DNA of 64,000 bases from JANQGH01 sp039177555 (lineage in GTDB: Bacteria; Pseudomonadota; Alphaproteobacteria; DSM-16000; Inquilinaceae): assembly GCA_039177555.1 (NCBI GenBank), contig JBCDFV010000002.1, positions 147,897-211,896 of the forward strand, in the 5' to 3' direction. Shown here one piece after another: positions 8,164 to 17,333 of the stretch. A program made the position numbers and the translations under genes. Numbering within the stretch: position 1 is the first letter of the stretch; every line of letters begins with the position of its first letter. The notes beneath the pieces were generated by a model, which did not search any database, had not been told where the DNA came from, and saw only the letters and a program-made list of their open reading frames with translations.

Positions 8164-8844
8164 TTAGATCAGCTCGTCCTTGCGGTCGTCCGTCTCGCCG
8201 AAACGGCGTAGAATAGCTGGCCGTGTGCCTTCATAGACCGTGTCCAGCCCGGCCTCGATCTTCGCGTTTTCGCGCTCGAACAGGCTGTTGCCGTCAAGGT
8301 CGCTTTCGACGATGAACGGGCCGAAATTCTCCACCTCCAAGACCCACATGGCCTGGGCGATGCCCAGCTCTTCTAGCCAATGCGCCGCCGCAACGCGCTT
8401 GATGCCGCGGCCCAACAGGGCGCCGGTGCCGTAACCCACGGTGGTTAGATAGATGGCGCCGTTCGGCACGAAGTAGCGCCGATAGTCCGCGCTCTCCATC
8501 CCGCCCTTGCCCATGATGATCTTGGCGCCCGACAGCGCAAACCATCGCTCCAGCCATTGGGAAAACCGGAACGACGCCGTTCCGGTCACGGCGTTCAGGT
8601 TGAAGCTACCATCATCGTTCACACTGGCGGCGGGGGAGCAGTGGAAGTTCACCCAGCTCAACTCGTGCAGATCGACCGGCAGGTCGTGCCCTTCCGCGAT
8701 CGCACGCTTGTAGACGCCCTCGCGACCCGTGTAGACGACGCCGTCCAGATAGACGACGTCGCCGATCGCCAGCTCCCTCAGCGATGCTTCGTCCGGCTTG
8801 GTGCTCAGGCGGACTTTTCTAAGCGATCTTCGGCCATCGGCCAT
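8164..8844 (-). CDS. Class I fumarase / L-tartrate dehydratase-type, beta subunit
   Basis: A 226-residue swivelling-domain subunit (FumA C-terminal/TtdB family) of an iron-sulfur hydro-lyase that interconverts fumarate and malate or dehydrates tartrate. Family features seen are GDVVYLDGVVYTGREGVYKRA near the N-terminus and the glycine-rich substrate loop KIIMGKGGM, followed by GAIYLTTVGYGTGALL. The ATG at 8844 lies inside the end of the alpha gene (40-base overlap). Neighbouring succinate dehydrogenase-like genes favour fumarate/malate chemistry over tartrate. Confidence 0.88.
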   Translation of the reverse strand: MADGRRSLRKVRLSTKPDEASLRELAIGDVVYLDGVVYTGREGVYKRAIAEGHDLPVDLHELSWVNFHCSPAASVNDDGSFNLNAVTGTASFRFSQWLERWFALSGAKIIMGKGGMESADYRRYFVPNGAIYLTTVGYGTGALLGRGIKRVAAAHWLEELGIAQAMWVLEVENFGPFIVESDLDGNSLFERENAKIEAGLDTVYEGTRPAILRRFGETDDRKDELI

Positions 8845-9785
8845 TCGACGGTCTCCCTGCGCATGTAAGGCGTGAACCAGTTCGGGTCGGTGCGGTACTC
8901 GACGCGGCCGTCGGCAAAGATCCGGGCCGTGGCCCGGCGCGACGACAGGCAGAAGGCGTGGACGCTCATCGGCAGGCCGCCGGTATGGCAATAGCCGACC
9001 TCGATATGGCAATCGACCACCATCGACTTGCCGACGAAGCCCATGGCGCCCATGCCGATGGAGTTGCCCAGTTCCTTGAACTCGCGCTCCAACTCCGCGA
9101 TTTTGGGGTCGGGGTTCTCGTCCCCGACCACCCGCAGACAGGCGGCCTGCTTGCCCAAGGTCATGGAGATGTCCTTCGATCCGCCAAGGCCGATGCCCAT
9201 GATCGCCGGCTGACAGGCCAGGCCACGCTTGCCGAAGCCGATCAGCGTGTCGAGATAGAACTTCTTGATGCCGTCGATGCCGTCGCCCGGGAACAGCATG
9301 CGGTAGTCTGTGCCGAACAGGCCGCCCTTGTGGACCGTGGTGAGGTCGATCCAGTCGCCGCCCGGCTCGAACGTGTACTCGATCTCCGGCGCGTTGATGC
9401 CGACATTGTTGTTGTGGTCCGTCCGCCATAGCGGATGCACCCGGTTGGGGCGCAGCGGCACGTCATGCGTCGCCTTGGCGGTGGCCCGGCGCAGCGCGGC
9501 CTCCAGCGCCACCGGCCCGCCGTCGATCCGCGCGTCGTTGCCGAACTTGACGAACCAGCGCGGCACGCCGGTGTCCGCGCACATCGCCCGGCGGTCTTCT
9601 TTCGCTGCCTCGTAGTTTTCCAGCATCGCCTGCAGAACGAAGGACGACAGATCGCCATCCTCGGCCGCCGCAGCCTGTTTCAGTCCCGTGAGATAATCGT
9701 CGGGGATCTCGATCGCGGCCTTCTGCATCAGCGTCAGCGCTGAGGATTCGATGATGTCCATGGCAATCATAGGCGATGTCCTCAT
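8805..9785 (-). CDS. Class I fumarase / L-tartrate dehydratase-type, alpha subunit
   Basis: A 326-residue catalytic subunit that binds the 4Fe-4S cluster. Candidate cluster cysteines are Cys69 in MCADTG, one in LACQPAIMGIGLGG and one in GYCHTGGLP, matching the three-cysteine pattern of class I fumarases and TtdA. The N-terminal ATG at 9785 overlaps the flavoprotein stop by 4 bases; internal starts at residues 6 and 9 are also possible. It forms one transcription unit with the four-subunit dehydrogenase upstream, so successive steps of the succinate-fumarate-malate path are co-expressed. Confidence 0.9.
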   Translation of the reverse strand: MRTSPMIAMDIIESSALTLMQKAAIEIPDDYLTGLKQAAAAEDGDLSSFVLQAMLENYEAAKEDRRAMCADTGVPRWFVKFGNDARIDGGPVALEAALRRATAKATHDVPLRPNRVHPLWRTDHNNNVGINAPEIEYTFEPGGDWIDLTTVHKGGLFGTDYRMLFPGDGIDGIKKFYLDTLIGFGKRGLACQPAIMGIGLGGSKDISMTLGKQAACLRVVGDENPDPKIAELEREFKELGNSIGMGAMGFVGKSMVVDCHIEVGYCHTGGLPMSVHAFCLSSRRATARIFADGRVEYRTDPNWFTPYMRRETVEWPMAEDRLEKSA

Positions 9786-11527
9786 TCAGCGGCCGGCAGC
9801 AGTTCCGGATCTTCGATCAAAGACTGCCCGGGGCGGATGATGGAGAAATTGACGGGGTCCAGGGCGATGTCGATAGCTTCGCCGGCTCGCCGGGCAACCG
9901 TGAAGCGCGTCGACGCCAAGTCGCCCTCGTCCGGGTGGTCGGTGCGGAAATGGGCGCCGCGCGATCCTTCGTGGGCCAAGGACGCATGGGCGATGACCTC
10001 GCTGACATCGATCAGGCTCTTCAGGTTCAACCAATCGTGCCAGGTCAGGTTGAAGTCGCGGCCGGCATCGGCGAGGCCCGTCGCCATCAGATCGCCGCGC
10101 AAGGCTTCCAGCCCGGCGATGCCGCGTCTGAGGCCCTCTTCATCGCGCAACACGCCGACATCGTCCCACATCAACGTCAGCAGCCGCTCGCGCAGCGCGT
10201 TCAGATCACCGGTCGGCCGGTCGAACGGGGTCAGCGCCGCGTCCATCGCGGCTTCGACGGTCCGTTCATCCAGTTGCGGCGCAGCGCGGTTCATCCCTTT
10301 CACGTAAGCGGCCATCGTGTCGCCGGCAATGCCGCCGAAGACGGTGGAGTTGGCGACGCCGTTGCCGCCCAGCCGGTTGGCGCCATGCGCGCCGCCGGCA
10401 TCCTCGCCGGAAACGAACAGGCCGGGCATGGCGGTGCGTGTATCCGCATCGCAAACCACGCCGCCCATCAGATAATGGGCCGTCGGCACGACCTCGACCA
10501 AGCCGCCGGCAAGGTCGAAACCACAATCCGCGCAGCGCTTGACCATGCCCTTGAACCGTTTGGCGACGTCCGCCGGGCCGAGATGGCTCATGCGGATGTA
10601 GACGCCACCATTCGGTGTGGTCTTGCCGGAACTCATCTCCGCATAAATCGCCCGGCTGACGATGTCGCGCGTGGCCCGCTCGCCGCGTTCGTCATAATCG
10701 AACATGAAGCGGTGTTCGGCACCGTTCAGTAGATGGCCACCGGCGCCGCGCAAGCCTTCCTCCAGCACCGTGCCGGTCATGCGCGTGTCCTCGCCGGCCA
10801 AAAGACCGGTGGGGTGGAACTGGACCATCTCCATATCGCGCAGGCCCAGGCCGGCATCGAGCGCCATGGCCAGCCCGTCCATGGATTTGTCGCCGGATGG
10901 CGTGTGATAGCGGTACATGGTCGGCCCGCCACCGGTGGCCAGCAAGACGGCTTTCGCCTGAACAAGCCGAAATGTCCCATTGCGAACATCGATCAGCAGG
11001 CAGCCGGCGATGCCGCTGCCATCCTCGGCAGGGATCAAGGCGATCGCCCGATGCTCCTCCAGCCGAACGACCGGCCGGGCCAGCACCTGTTCCATCAGGC
11101 GGTTCACGATCTCGATGCCGGTCAGGTCGCCTTTGTGGATGGTGCGGTCGAAGGTCTGCCCGGCGAACGCCTTGCCGTGCAGTGTGCCGTCCGGCTGGCG
11201 GTCGAAAAAGCAGCCGACCTCGTTCTCCAACTCGCGGATGCGTTCGGGCGCGGTGGTGCACAGGCGCCAGGCCATATCCTGGTTCGGCAGCCACCTGCCG
11301 CCATTGATCGTGTCCATGAAGTGCCGCTCGATGCTATCGCCCGGCAGCACGGCGGCGTTGTAGCCGCCTTGGACCATGCGCGTGCAGCCGCACTTGCCCA
11401 ACAGCCCCTTCACCGCGATGGTGACGCGCAGATCGGGATCGGCTTGCAGCGCGTGCAGGGCCGCAAACAGACCGGCACCACCGGCGCCCAGGATCAGGAC
11501 ATCCGTTTCGTGGCGTTCGATGGTCAT
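9782..11527 (-). CDS. Succinate dehydrogenase/fumarate reductase-like flavoprotein subunit
   Basis: A 581-residue FAD subunit of a complex II-type enzyme. The dinucleotide-binding fold is at residues 10-25 (LILGAGGAGLFAALHA). Catalytic signatures are present: VQFHPTG, EEGLRGAGGHLLN, PTAHYLMGG and GANRLGGN. The position where canonical SdhA has the FAD-linking histidine (SHTVAAQGG) reads GCTRMVQGG, with Cys48 in place of His, so the flavin is probably not linked in the usual way. The ATG at 11527 gives a 4-base overlap with the cytochrome gene; the longer frame lacks homology upstream. It may be a specialised fumarate reductase or dehydrogenase, not the main complex II. Confidence 0.88.
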   Translation of the reverse strand: MTIERHETDVLILGAGGAGLFAALHALQADPDLRVTIAVKGLLGKCGCTRMVQGGYNAAVLPGDSIERHFMDTINGGRWLPNQDMAWRLCTTAPERIRELENEVGCFFDRQPDGTLHGKAFAGQTFDRTIHKGDLTGIEIVNRLMEQVLARPVVRLEEHRAIALIPAEDGSGIAGCLLIDVRNGTFRLVQAKAVLLATGGGPTMYRYHTPSGDKSMDGLAMALDAGLGLRDMEMVQFHPTGLLAGEDTRMTGTVLEEGLRGAGGHLLNGAEHRFMFDYDERGERATRDIVSRAIYAEMSSGKTTPNGGVYIRMSHLGPADVAKRFKGMVKRCADCGFDLAGGLVEVVPTAHYLMGGVVCDADTRTAMPGLFVSGEDAGGAHGANRLGGNGVANSTVFGGIAGDTMAAYVKGMNRAAPQLDERTVEAAMDAALTPFDRPTGDLNALRERLLTLMWDDVGVLRDEEGLRRGIAGLEALRGDLMATGLADAGRDFNLTWHDWLNLKSLIDVSEVIAHASLAHEGSRGAHFRTDHPDEGDLASTRFTVARRAGEAIDIALDPVNFSIIRPGQSLIEDPELLPAAE

Positions 11528-11868
11528 GACGCCGCGCTCAATAGAAAGCCGACGCCGGCCATGAATGACGCCCCGACGGCGGCGGCGGCATAGGTCTTCT
11601 GGCGCGGGCTCCACGGCAGGAACTCCAGCGCCATGACCCGCAGGCCACCGAACAGATGCACCGCCAGCAGGAACACAAGGCCGAACTCCGCGATCTTCAC
11701 GATCGGCAACTCAGCCCAGATCAGGAAGCCGTCAAGCGCCGCTTCCCCTTCGATGGCGAGCCCCAACACCAGGAAGTGCAACGGCAGGAACAGCGCCAGC
11801 GCGACGCCCGAGATCCGGTGGATCATCGCCGCGTACCACAGTGCCGTCTTTCTGGGCGCGCGGATCAT
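11524..11868 (-). CDS. Complex II-type membrane anchor, cytochrome b556-like (SdhC-like)
   Basis: A 114-residue protein with three membrane segments. The motif HRISGVALALFLPLHF resembles the SdhC family signature, in which Ser and Arg contact quinone and a His binds heme; a second histidine is in LLAVHLFGGLRV. It starts at an ATG overlapping the previous gene's stop by one base (TGATG) and ends overlapping the flavoprotein start by 4 bases. It anchors the flavoprotein and iron-sulfur subunits in the inner membrane. Confidence 0.82.
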   Translation of the reverse strand: MIRAPRKTALWYAAMIHRISGVALALFLPLHFLVLGLAIEGEAALDGFLIWAELPIVKIAEFGLVFLLAVHLFGGLRVMALEFLPWSPRQKTYAAAAVGASFMAGVGFLLSAAS

Positions 11869-12197
11869 CACGCAACCACCGCATAGACGGCGCGAAGGCC
11901 CAGGACCGCGAGGACGACCAGGATCACCCAGGCCGTCAGGTCCAGCACCCATCGGCGCGGCCGCAACGTTTCCGCGATCACGACCCGCAGGCCGATCGCG
12001 GCATGGATCGCGACGGCCAGGACAAAAGCGACGTAGAACAGGGCCCAACCCCAACTGCCTTGCGTCCGTGCCAGGATCTCGCCGGCATCCAGGCCGCCCT
12101 GTACCGCCACAATGATCAAGCCGAGATGAACCAGCACAAACGGCGCCATGACCAGTGCCGTGGCGCGCTGCAACAGCCAAAGGCGCGGGCCGATCAT
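11868..12197 (-). CDS. Complex II-type membrane anchor (SdhD-like)
   Basis: A 109-residue, three-helix protein starting MIGPRLWLLQRATALVM, with histidines in LVHLGLII and AIHAAIGLR that could be heme or quinone-site ligands. It overlaps the iron-sulfur subunit gene by 4 bases upstream and the SdhC-like gene by one base downstream. The family varies greatly in sequence, so the assignment rests on size, topology and operon position. Confidence 0.78.
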   Translation of the reverse strand: MIGPRLWLLQRATALVMAPFVLVHLGLIIVAVQGGLDAGEILARTQGSWGWALFYVAFVLAVAIHAAIGLRVVIAETLRPRRWVLDLTAWVILVVLAVLGLRAVYAVVA

Positions 12198-12949
12198 CGG
12201 GGGCCTCGCCCAAAAGCGGCGCGCGCGGCCATGCGTTTGAGCCCGGCGATCGAGGCTGTGGGGCTCAATCCAACCGGACAATGCTCGGTACAGCTTTGGT
12301 GGCTATGGCAGCTCTGGCAACCGCCATCACGGGTCACGGCGCGCAGCCGTTCGGCTTTGCCGCCATCCCGTTCGTCGTTCTGCAAGGTCCAGGCCCGGTT
12401 AAGCGCGGCTGGACCCAGATAGTCGGGGTTCCACGTCACCACGTCGCAGGCCGAATAGCAGACGGCGCAGTTGATGCATTCGACCCCGGCATCGGCCGCC
12501 TTGCGGTCGGGCGTGGCCGGGTCGATGGTCGCGACCTCAGTCCCCCGGTCGGCTGTTGGGTGAAGCCGGCCTTCCGCCGCTTGCCACTTGTCGAAAAACG
12601 GCGCCATGTCGGTGACCAGATCCTTCACCACCGGCAAATTGCGCAGCGGTTCGATCACCAGCCGGCCCTTGTGCGCCACGGTCTTCACGTCAGTCCGGCA
12701 GGTCCAGCGCGGCACGCCGTTAACCGTCATGGCGCACGAACCGCACATGCCCACCCGGCAGGCAAACCGATAGGCGAGCGTCGCATCGACGCGACGCTGC
12801 ACGTAAGTGACAACGTCTAGGACGGTCTGGTGCGCTTGCTCCGGCACCTCATAGGCGCTGAATGCGCCGTCACTGGCGCGGCCGCGCCAGATCTTGATCT
12901 CAAGCTTGCCGTTCACTGCTGGCTGAGATCCACTGTTGGTACTATCCAT
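12194..12949 (-). CDS. Complex II-type iron-sulfur subunit (SdhB/FrdB-like)
   Basis: A 251-residue electron-transfer subunit. The 2Fe-2S plant-type motif is CRVGMCGSC with Cys64, Cys69, Cys72 and later Cys84. The 4Fe-4S motif is CINCAVCYSAC, and the 3Fe-4S motif is CHSHQSCTEHCPVGLSP. All expected cysteines are present, so it should be a working electron relay between the flavin and the membrane quinone site. It is the first gene of the dehydrogenase-fumarase operon, 89 bases after the LysR gene on the same strand. Confidence 0.92.
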   Translation of the reverse strand: MDSTNSGSQPAVNGKLEIKIWRGRASDGAFSAYEVPEQAHQTVLDVVTYVQRRVDATLAYRFACRVGMCGSCAMTVNGVPRWTCRTDVKTVAHKGRLVIEPLRNLPVVKDLVTDMAPFFDKWQAAEGRLHPTADRGTEVATIDPATPDRKAADAGVECINCAVCYSACDVVTWNPDYLGPAALNRAWTLQNDERDGGKAERLRAVTRDGGCQSCHSHQSCTEHCPVGLSPTASIAGLKRMAARAAFGRGPR

Positions 12950-13038
12950 ATTTAGCCGACACTATCATTAACCGCACCCTGACAAAGCGCGGAATTGTTA
13001 CGTCTTGCTTCAGGAAAACTGATGTTAGGTCACTGATG

Positions 13039-13950
13039 TTAGGTCGGGGCGCCGTCGACGACGGGAACGATGGCCTCGGCGCGCACGATGCTGCGCAGCC
13101 GGTCAACGAACAGGTCAATGACGGGCCGGTTGGCCCATGTTTCGCTGACAACCAGGCCGAGGTTCCGCGGCACCGCGCCGGCCCCGAGCGGCAACCGACG
13201 CACGGGCGGCGTAAATGACGATGCGGCGCAGCGCAGGGGCACAATCGAAACGCCGAGACCATAGGACACCATGGTCGACACCGCCTCCAACGTGTCGAGC
13301 TCCATCACCTCACGCACCTCGATGCGTCGCCTTTGCAGCCAGTCATCGATCAACCGGCCGACCCAGGCCTGCCGGTTGAACCGGATGAAGGGCTGGGACT
13401 TCAACAGAGCCTCCGGGTCGTTCGAGGAAATCTCGCTCGAAACCTCCAATACCAGCGGCTCCGACGCAAACGGGTGCCAGCCCAGGCGCGGCGGCATGTA
13501 GATCGGCTCGCTGATGATCGCGGCACCGAGCATACGTCGGCTGACCTGGGACAAGAGATCGGCGGACAGGGCCGAGACGATGCGAATACGCAAGGCTGGA
13601 TGATCGGCACGCAGCGACGACACCACCTTTGGCACCAGCCCGGTCAAGGTCGTGGGCACCGCGCCGATGTCCAGTTCGCCCTCCAACGACTGGCCCGCCA
13701 AGTCGTCGGCGGAGGCCAGCGCGTCATAGGCGGCGACGATGGCCCGCGCGCGCTCGACAACCGCGCGACAGGCCGCGTTCGGCGCCGGTGGTCGTCTGGT
13801 GCGGTCGAACAGCTCCATCCGCAAATCGTCTTCAAGCGCGCGCATCTGCATGCTGACCGCCGACTGCGAGACGAACATTGCCTCTGCCGCGCCCGAAAAG
13901 GTGCCCGTCTCCGCAACGGCGATCAAGGTGCGCAATCGGCGAATGGACAT
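13039..13950 (-). CDS. LysR-family transcriptional regulator
   Basis: A 303-residue LTTR. The N-terminal winged helix-turn-helix reads RRLRTLIAVAETGTFSGAAEAMFVSQSAVSMQMRALEDDL, split here over residues 4-43, and the C-terminal periplasmic-binding-like effector domain follows. The start at 13950 gives the normal length; the frame continues upstream without homology. It lies upstream of the dehydrogenase-fumarase operon on the same strand and could control that operon, sensing a dicarboxylate, but this is inference. Confidence 0.88.
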   Translation of the reverse strand: MSIRRLRTLIAVAETGTFSGAAEAMFVSQSAVSMQMRALEDDLRMELFDRTRRPPAPNAACRAVVERARAIVAAYDALASADDLAGQSLEGELDIGAVPTTLTGLVPKVVSSLRADHPALRIRIVSALSADLLSQVSRRMLGAAIISEPIYMPPRLGWHPFASEPLVLEVSSEISSNDPEALLKSQPFIRFNRQAWVGRLIDDWLQRRRIEVREVMELDTLEAVSTMVSYGLGVSIVPLRCAASSFTPPVRRLPLGAGAVPRNLGLVVSETWANRPVIDLFVDRLRSIVRAEAIVPVVDGAPT

Positions 13951-14168
13951 GGGAGAGCTTCGGCGTTGGAGTGTTCGAATACCTTGTACAATACGCGGGA
14001 CAGCCACGTTTGGTGAATCATCCCTCAAGCAAGCTGGCCCTGGCAGCTCAGCTCTTGAGACGGCCTCTTCGCGACGAAGCGTCGGCGAACCGACGCTGGC
14101 CGCTGGGGAAGCCGGACTCCCGCCCATGGCGTCTTGAGGCTTTTCGGGCGCCCAATGTGCTCTCTTGG

Positions 14169-14957
14169 TTAGGCGAGCACGGTCCTCACCTCAGCGTCGG
14201 TCAGGGCAGCGGCCAATCGAGGCGGCGGCGGGGCGTCGGTAACCAGCACGTCAATGGGCTTAAGCTCACATACCTGCACCAGCGACAGGCGCCCGAATTT
14301 GCTCGAATCGCACAGCACGACGACGTTGGAAGCGCGTTCCAGATAAACCTGTTTGACCTCGGTTTCCTCCAGCGAATAGTCGAAACAGCCATCTTCGGTG
14401 ATGCCCGACACGCCGATGAACGCGTGGTCCAGCCAATAGTTGCGAAGCTGGTTGATGGCAATCGAACCGCACACGGAATTCTCCATGGCGCGCACCTGCC
14501 CACCGGGCAGATAGACCTGATGGCCGGTGTCGCTCAGCGCCATCGCGGCACGCAGGCTGTTGGTGAAGACCTTGAGTTCCTTGGCATCGTCCAGATGGCG
14601 CGCCAGTTGAAGCGTCGTTGAACCGACATCCAGCCCCACTGTCTGACGGGCTTGCGGAATGGCGGCGGCGACCCGGGCGATGGCCGCCTTGGCGTCCGCA
14701 TTGGTTCGCGATCGACCATCGAAGGCCGGCTCCTCTACGTCGACGGTTCGCCCCAACACTCCGTTCTTGGCGATCGCGCCGCCATGGGTGCGAATAGCCA
14801 CGTCCTGTTGCTCAAGGCGGTCGAGGTCGCGCCGAATGGTCATTTCGGAAACGCCGAACTCCTGCGCCGCCGCGGCAACCGAGACGAAACCTCTTTCCGT
14901 GACGCGATTGCGCAGCATTTCGAGGCGCAATTCACTTGGCCGACGGTCCGTTTTCAT
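14169..14957 (-). CDS. DeoR-family repressor of the sugar operon (SgcR-like)
   Basis: A 262-residue regulator. The DNA-binding domain is at about residues 10-60 with the family motif SEMTIRRDLDRLE, and the DeoRC sugar-phosphate sensor domain follows (GLDVGSTTLQLARHL, VFTNSLRAAMAL, FIGVSGITEDGCFDYSLEE). ATG 14957 is preferred to one 60 bases upstream because homology starts here. It is divergent from the ABC importer operon, with a 219-base shared promoter region. DeoR proteins usually respond to phosphorylated sugars, so the inducer is probably the product of the FGGY kinase. E. coli SgcR is also of this family. Confidence 0.9.
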   Translation of the reverse strand: MKTDRRPSELRLEMLRNRVTERGFVSVAAAAQEFGVSEMTIRRDLDRLEQQDVAIRTHGGAIAKNGVLGRTVDVEEPAFDGRSRTNADAKAAIARVAAAIPQARQTVGLDVGSTTLQLARHLDDAKELKVFTNSLRAAMALSDTGHQVYLPGGQVRAMENSVCGSIAINQLRNYWLDHAFIGVSGITEDGCFDYSLEETEVKQVYLERASNVVVLCDSSKFGRLSLVQVCELKPIDVLVTDAPPPPRLAAALTDAEVRTVLA

Positions 14958-15007
14958 GGCCTGGCCTTCACCGCATTCCTGATCCGTGGGGAACTCAATA
15001 ATCACAT

Positions 15008-15068
15008 TATCAAACAAACCTGGCGACCTCCATCTTCTTTCGTGATTGACTATGAGTTATATCAAACA
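15008..15068. promoter_or_regulatory. Candidate DeoR operator direct repeats
   Basis: TATCAAACA occurs at 15008-15016 and again at 15060-15068, in the same direction and 52 bases apart, between the divergent regulator and importer genes. The second copy is flanked as TTATATCAAACATAAT, giving partial dyad symmetry. DeoR-family repressors often use repeated AT-rich boxes like these. Confidence 0.45.
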
Positions 15069-15176
15069 TAATCTCTCAGAACTCCGCTGTAGTACGAGCG
15101 GATTATAACATTCTGACGTCGACCGTGGGGGGCGGTGCATCGAGAATGGGGCACGAGAGGAAGAAGGTGGGCGCCG

Positions 15177-16220
15177 ATGTCTGACGCGTCCAAGATAGGC
15201 GAGCCAAACGATCTTCATGCCGCCGGCAAAGACAGGCCCGATTCGGACGGCGGGAATTCGGAACGGGTGGCCCGGGCGGTCTGGGCTCAGTTAAGGCGCC
15301 TGCATCTGCTGATCATACCGCTTGTGTGTTTCATGATCGCGTTCAGCCTCATGCATGATCGCTTTCTCACAAGCGTTAACCTGCTCAATGTCGCCAGGGC
15401 GGCATCGGTGACGACGATCATCGGTGTCGGCATGACGTTTCTCATCACCTCGCGCAATCTCGACCTGTCGGTCGGGTCGATGCTTGGCCTGATCATGGCG
15501 GTCGCCGGCACGGCGATGAAATGGTACGGGGTGCCGGTCCCCATCGCCATCTTCATGGCATTGGCCGCAGGCGCCCTGCTAGGGATCATCAACGGTTTCG
15601 TGGTGACCGCGCTCAAGGTGCCGGCCTTGCTGGCGACATTGGGGACGCTGGTCGCCTATCGGGGCATCCTCAATCAGTACATGTATGGCGAAACCGCCAG
15701 CCGGATGCCGGATGCGATCGTGTTTCTCGGGCAAGGGATGGTCGGTCCCATTCCCGTGCCGGTTATCGTCGCCGCGATTGCCGTGGTGGCCGGCATCCTG
15801 GTCTACAGGTTCACCGTTTTCGGACGCTATGCGGTTGCCATAGGCGGCAATGAGGAGGCGGCCAAGCGCGCCGGGATCAACGTCAATTTCTGGAAAGTCG
15901 TGTTCTTCACCGTCCAGGGCATGCTCTGCGGCGTTGCGGCAATTGTCTATCTCGGTCAGCTGAACGCCACGCATCCTTCGATCGGCACGGGCCTGGAGCT
16001 GCATATCATCGCCGGCACGATCCTCGGCGGCACGCTGCTTTACGGTGGTTATGGCTCGATCGGCGGCATGGCGTTGGGCATGTATCTGATCGATGTACTT
16101 GAGAACGGTCTGGTGCTGGCCGGCGCCGGCTTCTTCGTCCAGCAAATCTTCCTCGGCATCCTGCTGATCGCCGCCGTTGCCGCCCAGTTGGCGCAGCGCC
16201 GACGGCGTGACGTCGAATGA
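15177..16220 (+). CDS. Sugar ABC importer permease (RbsC/FrcC type)
   Basis: A 347-residue CUT2-family permease with about 9-10 membrane segments after a 35-residue soluble N-terminus. Family motifs are VGMTFLITSRNLDLSVGSMLGL, in parts, and a later cytoplasmic loop FGRYAVAIGGNEEAAKRAGINV that contacts the ATPase. The ATG at 15177 was chosen because a purine-rich GAGAGGAAGAAGG lies upstream; an in-frame ATG at 15135 gives an extra 14 residues without homology. First gene of the operon that continues to the BtpA-like gene. Confidence 0.9.
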   Translation: MSDASKIGEPNDLHAAGKDRPDSDGGNSERVARAVWAQLRRLHLLIIPLVCFMIAFSLMHDRFLTSVNLLNVARAASVTTIIGVGMTFLITSRNLDLSVGSMLGLIMAVAGTAMKWYGVPVPIAIFMALAAGALLGIINGFVVTALKVPALLATLGTLVAYRGILNQYMYGETASRMPDAIVFLGQGMVGPIPVPVIVAAIAVVAGILVYRFTVFGRYAVAIGGNEEAAKRAGINVNFWKVVFFTVQGMLCGVAAIVYLGQLNATHPSIGTGLELHIIAGTILGGTLLYGGYGSIGGMALGMYLIDVLENGLVLAGAGFFVQQIFLGILLIAAVAAQLAQRRRRDVE

Positions 16221-16286
16221 ACGATGTCGTGGCCGTGGCGCCCGGTGGCGCGACGGTCTGGTCCTCATGAAAACAGGGAGAGTAAG

Positions 16287-17333
16287 ATGAAAACATCACG
16301 TCTCGCATCCGTTGCCGCACTGGCCGTTCTGGTCGGCTCCGCGACAGCGGCGGCACAGAGCGACATCGAGGTTGCCATTGTCTCTGGCATCTCCGACATC
16401 ACCCAATTCGACGGCCAGTTCTCCGCCGGCGTGATCGACACGCTGGAAGCTTACGATGGAGCCAACATATCCATCGCCCACTACGCCCCGTCCGGCGGGA
16501 TGGAGGATGAGTTGGGCATGGACGCGATCCTGCGGGACATGGTCACGATCGCGCCTGACTATCTTCTGTTCATCGTCGTGCATTGGGAAACGGTGCAAGA
16601 CCGCCTCGTCGCCCTGCAGGATGAGGGCGTCAACCTCATGGTGGTCGAATTCGCCCCTGAAAATGCCGGCGACGTTAGCCCTTTTGCCTGGGCCATCACG
16701 GACCATACGGAATCGGGCCGTGTGACCGGCGCCTCCGCCGCCGCACACTATTGCGCCGATTTCGAAGGCGATACCGTCGCCGCGGCACTGTTCCACGGCA
16801 CGGCCAGTTCCGAGATCGGCATTAACCGCATGGACGGTATCCAGGAGGCGTTCGTCGCCGGATTGGCCGAGTGTGGCAAGAGCGTCGAGTTCGTCGACGA
16901 AGTGTTCGCGAACTTCAATCGTGAGCGCGCCTTCGAACTCGCCCAACAGGTGGCGACCGCCAATCCCGATATCCACATCATTTTCGGCGCCAACAGCAAC
17001 ACCGCCCTGGGCATCATGGAAGGTCTGCGGACCGTCGGCATGCTCGACCGGATCGATGTCACGGGCATAGGCGGTCAGCTGGAGGAACTTGCGTCCATCT
17101 GCCGTGGCGAAATCCTCACCGCCGGCGTTCGCAATCCGCGCGGTCAGGGGCAGGAGGCCGGCCAGGTGGTTATCGACCATCTGGAAGACCAAGCCTATGA
17201 CGAGATCAACTACGCGCCGCAGATCACCGTGAACACGTGTGAGGAAATCTTCGATTTCTATCCGGTCGAGATGCTGGACAATCCGGCCTTCCGAGGAAAC
17301 CTCAACGAAGGCCAGTGGCAGCCGGCCGGCTGA
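16287..17333 (+). CDS. Periplasmic sugar-binding protein (RbsB/FrcB type)
   Basis: A 348-residue binding protein of the CUT2 family. The signal peptide is MKTSRLASVAALAVLVGSA followed by TAAAQSD, with cleavage probably before QSD. The mature part shows the two-lobe periplasmic binding protein pattern, including FIVVHWETVQDRLVALQDEGV, INRMDGIQEAF and IHIIFGANSNTALGIMEGL in the expected order. The start has GGGAGAG upstream. Its 3' end overlaps the ATPase gene start by 19 bases. Confidence 0.9.
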   Translation: MKTSRLASVAALAVLVGSATAAAQSDIEVAIVSGISDITQFDGQFSAGVIDTLEAYDGANISIAHYAPSGGMEDELGMDAILRDMVTIAPDYLLFIVVHWETVQDRLVALQDEGVNLMVVEFAPENAGDVSPFAWAITDHTESGRVTGASAAAHYCADFEGDTVAAALFHGTASSEIGINRMDGIQEAFVAGLAECGKSVEFVDEVFANFNRERAFELAQQVATANPDIHIIFGANSNTALGIMEGLRTVGMLDRIDVTGIGGQLEELASICRGEILTAGVRNPRGQGQEAGQVVIDHLEDQAYDEINYAPQITVNTCEEIFDFYPVEMLDNPAFRGNLNEGQWQPAG

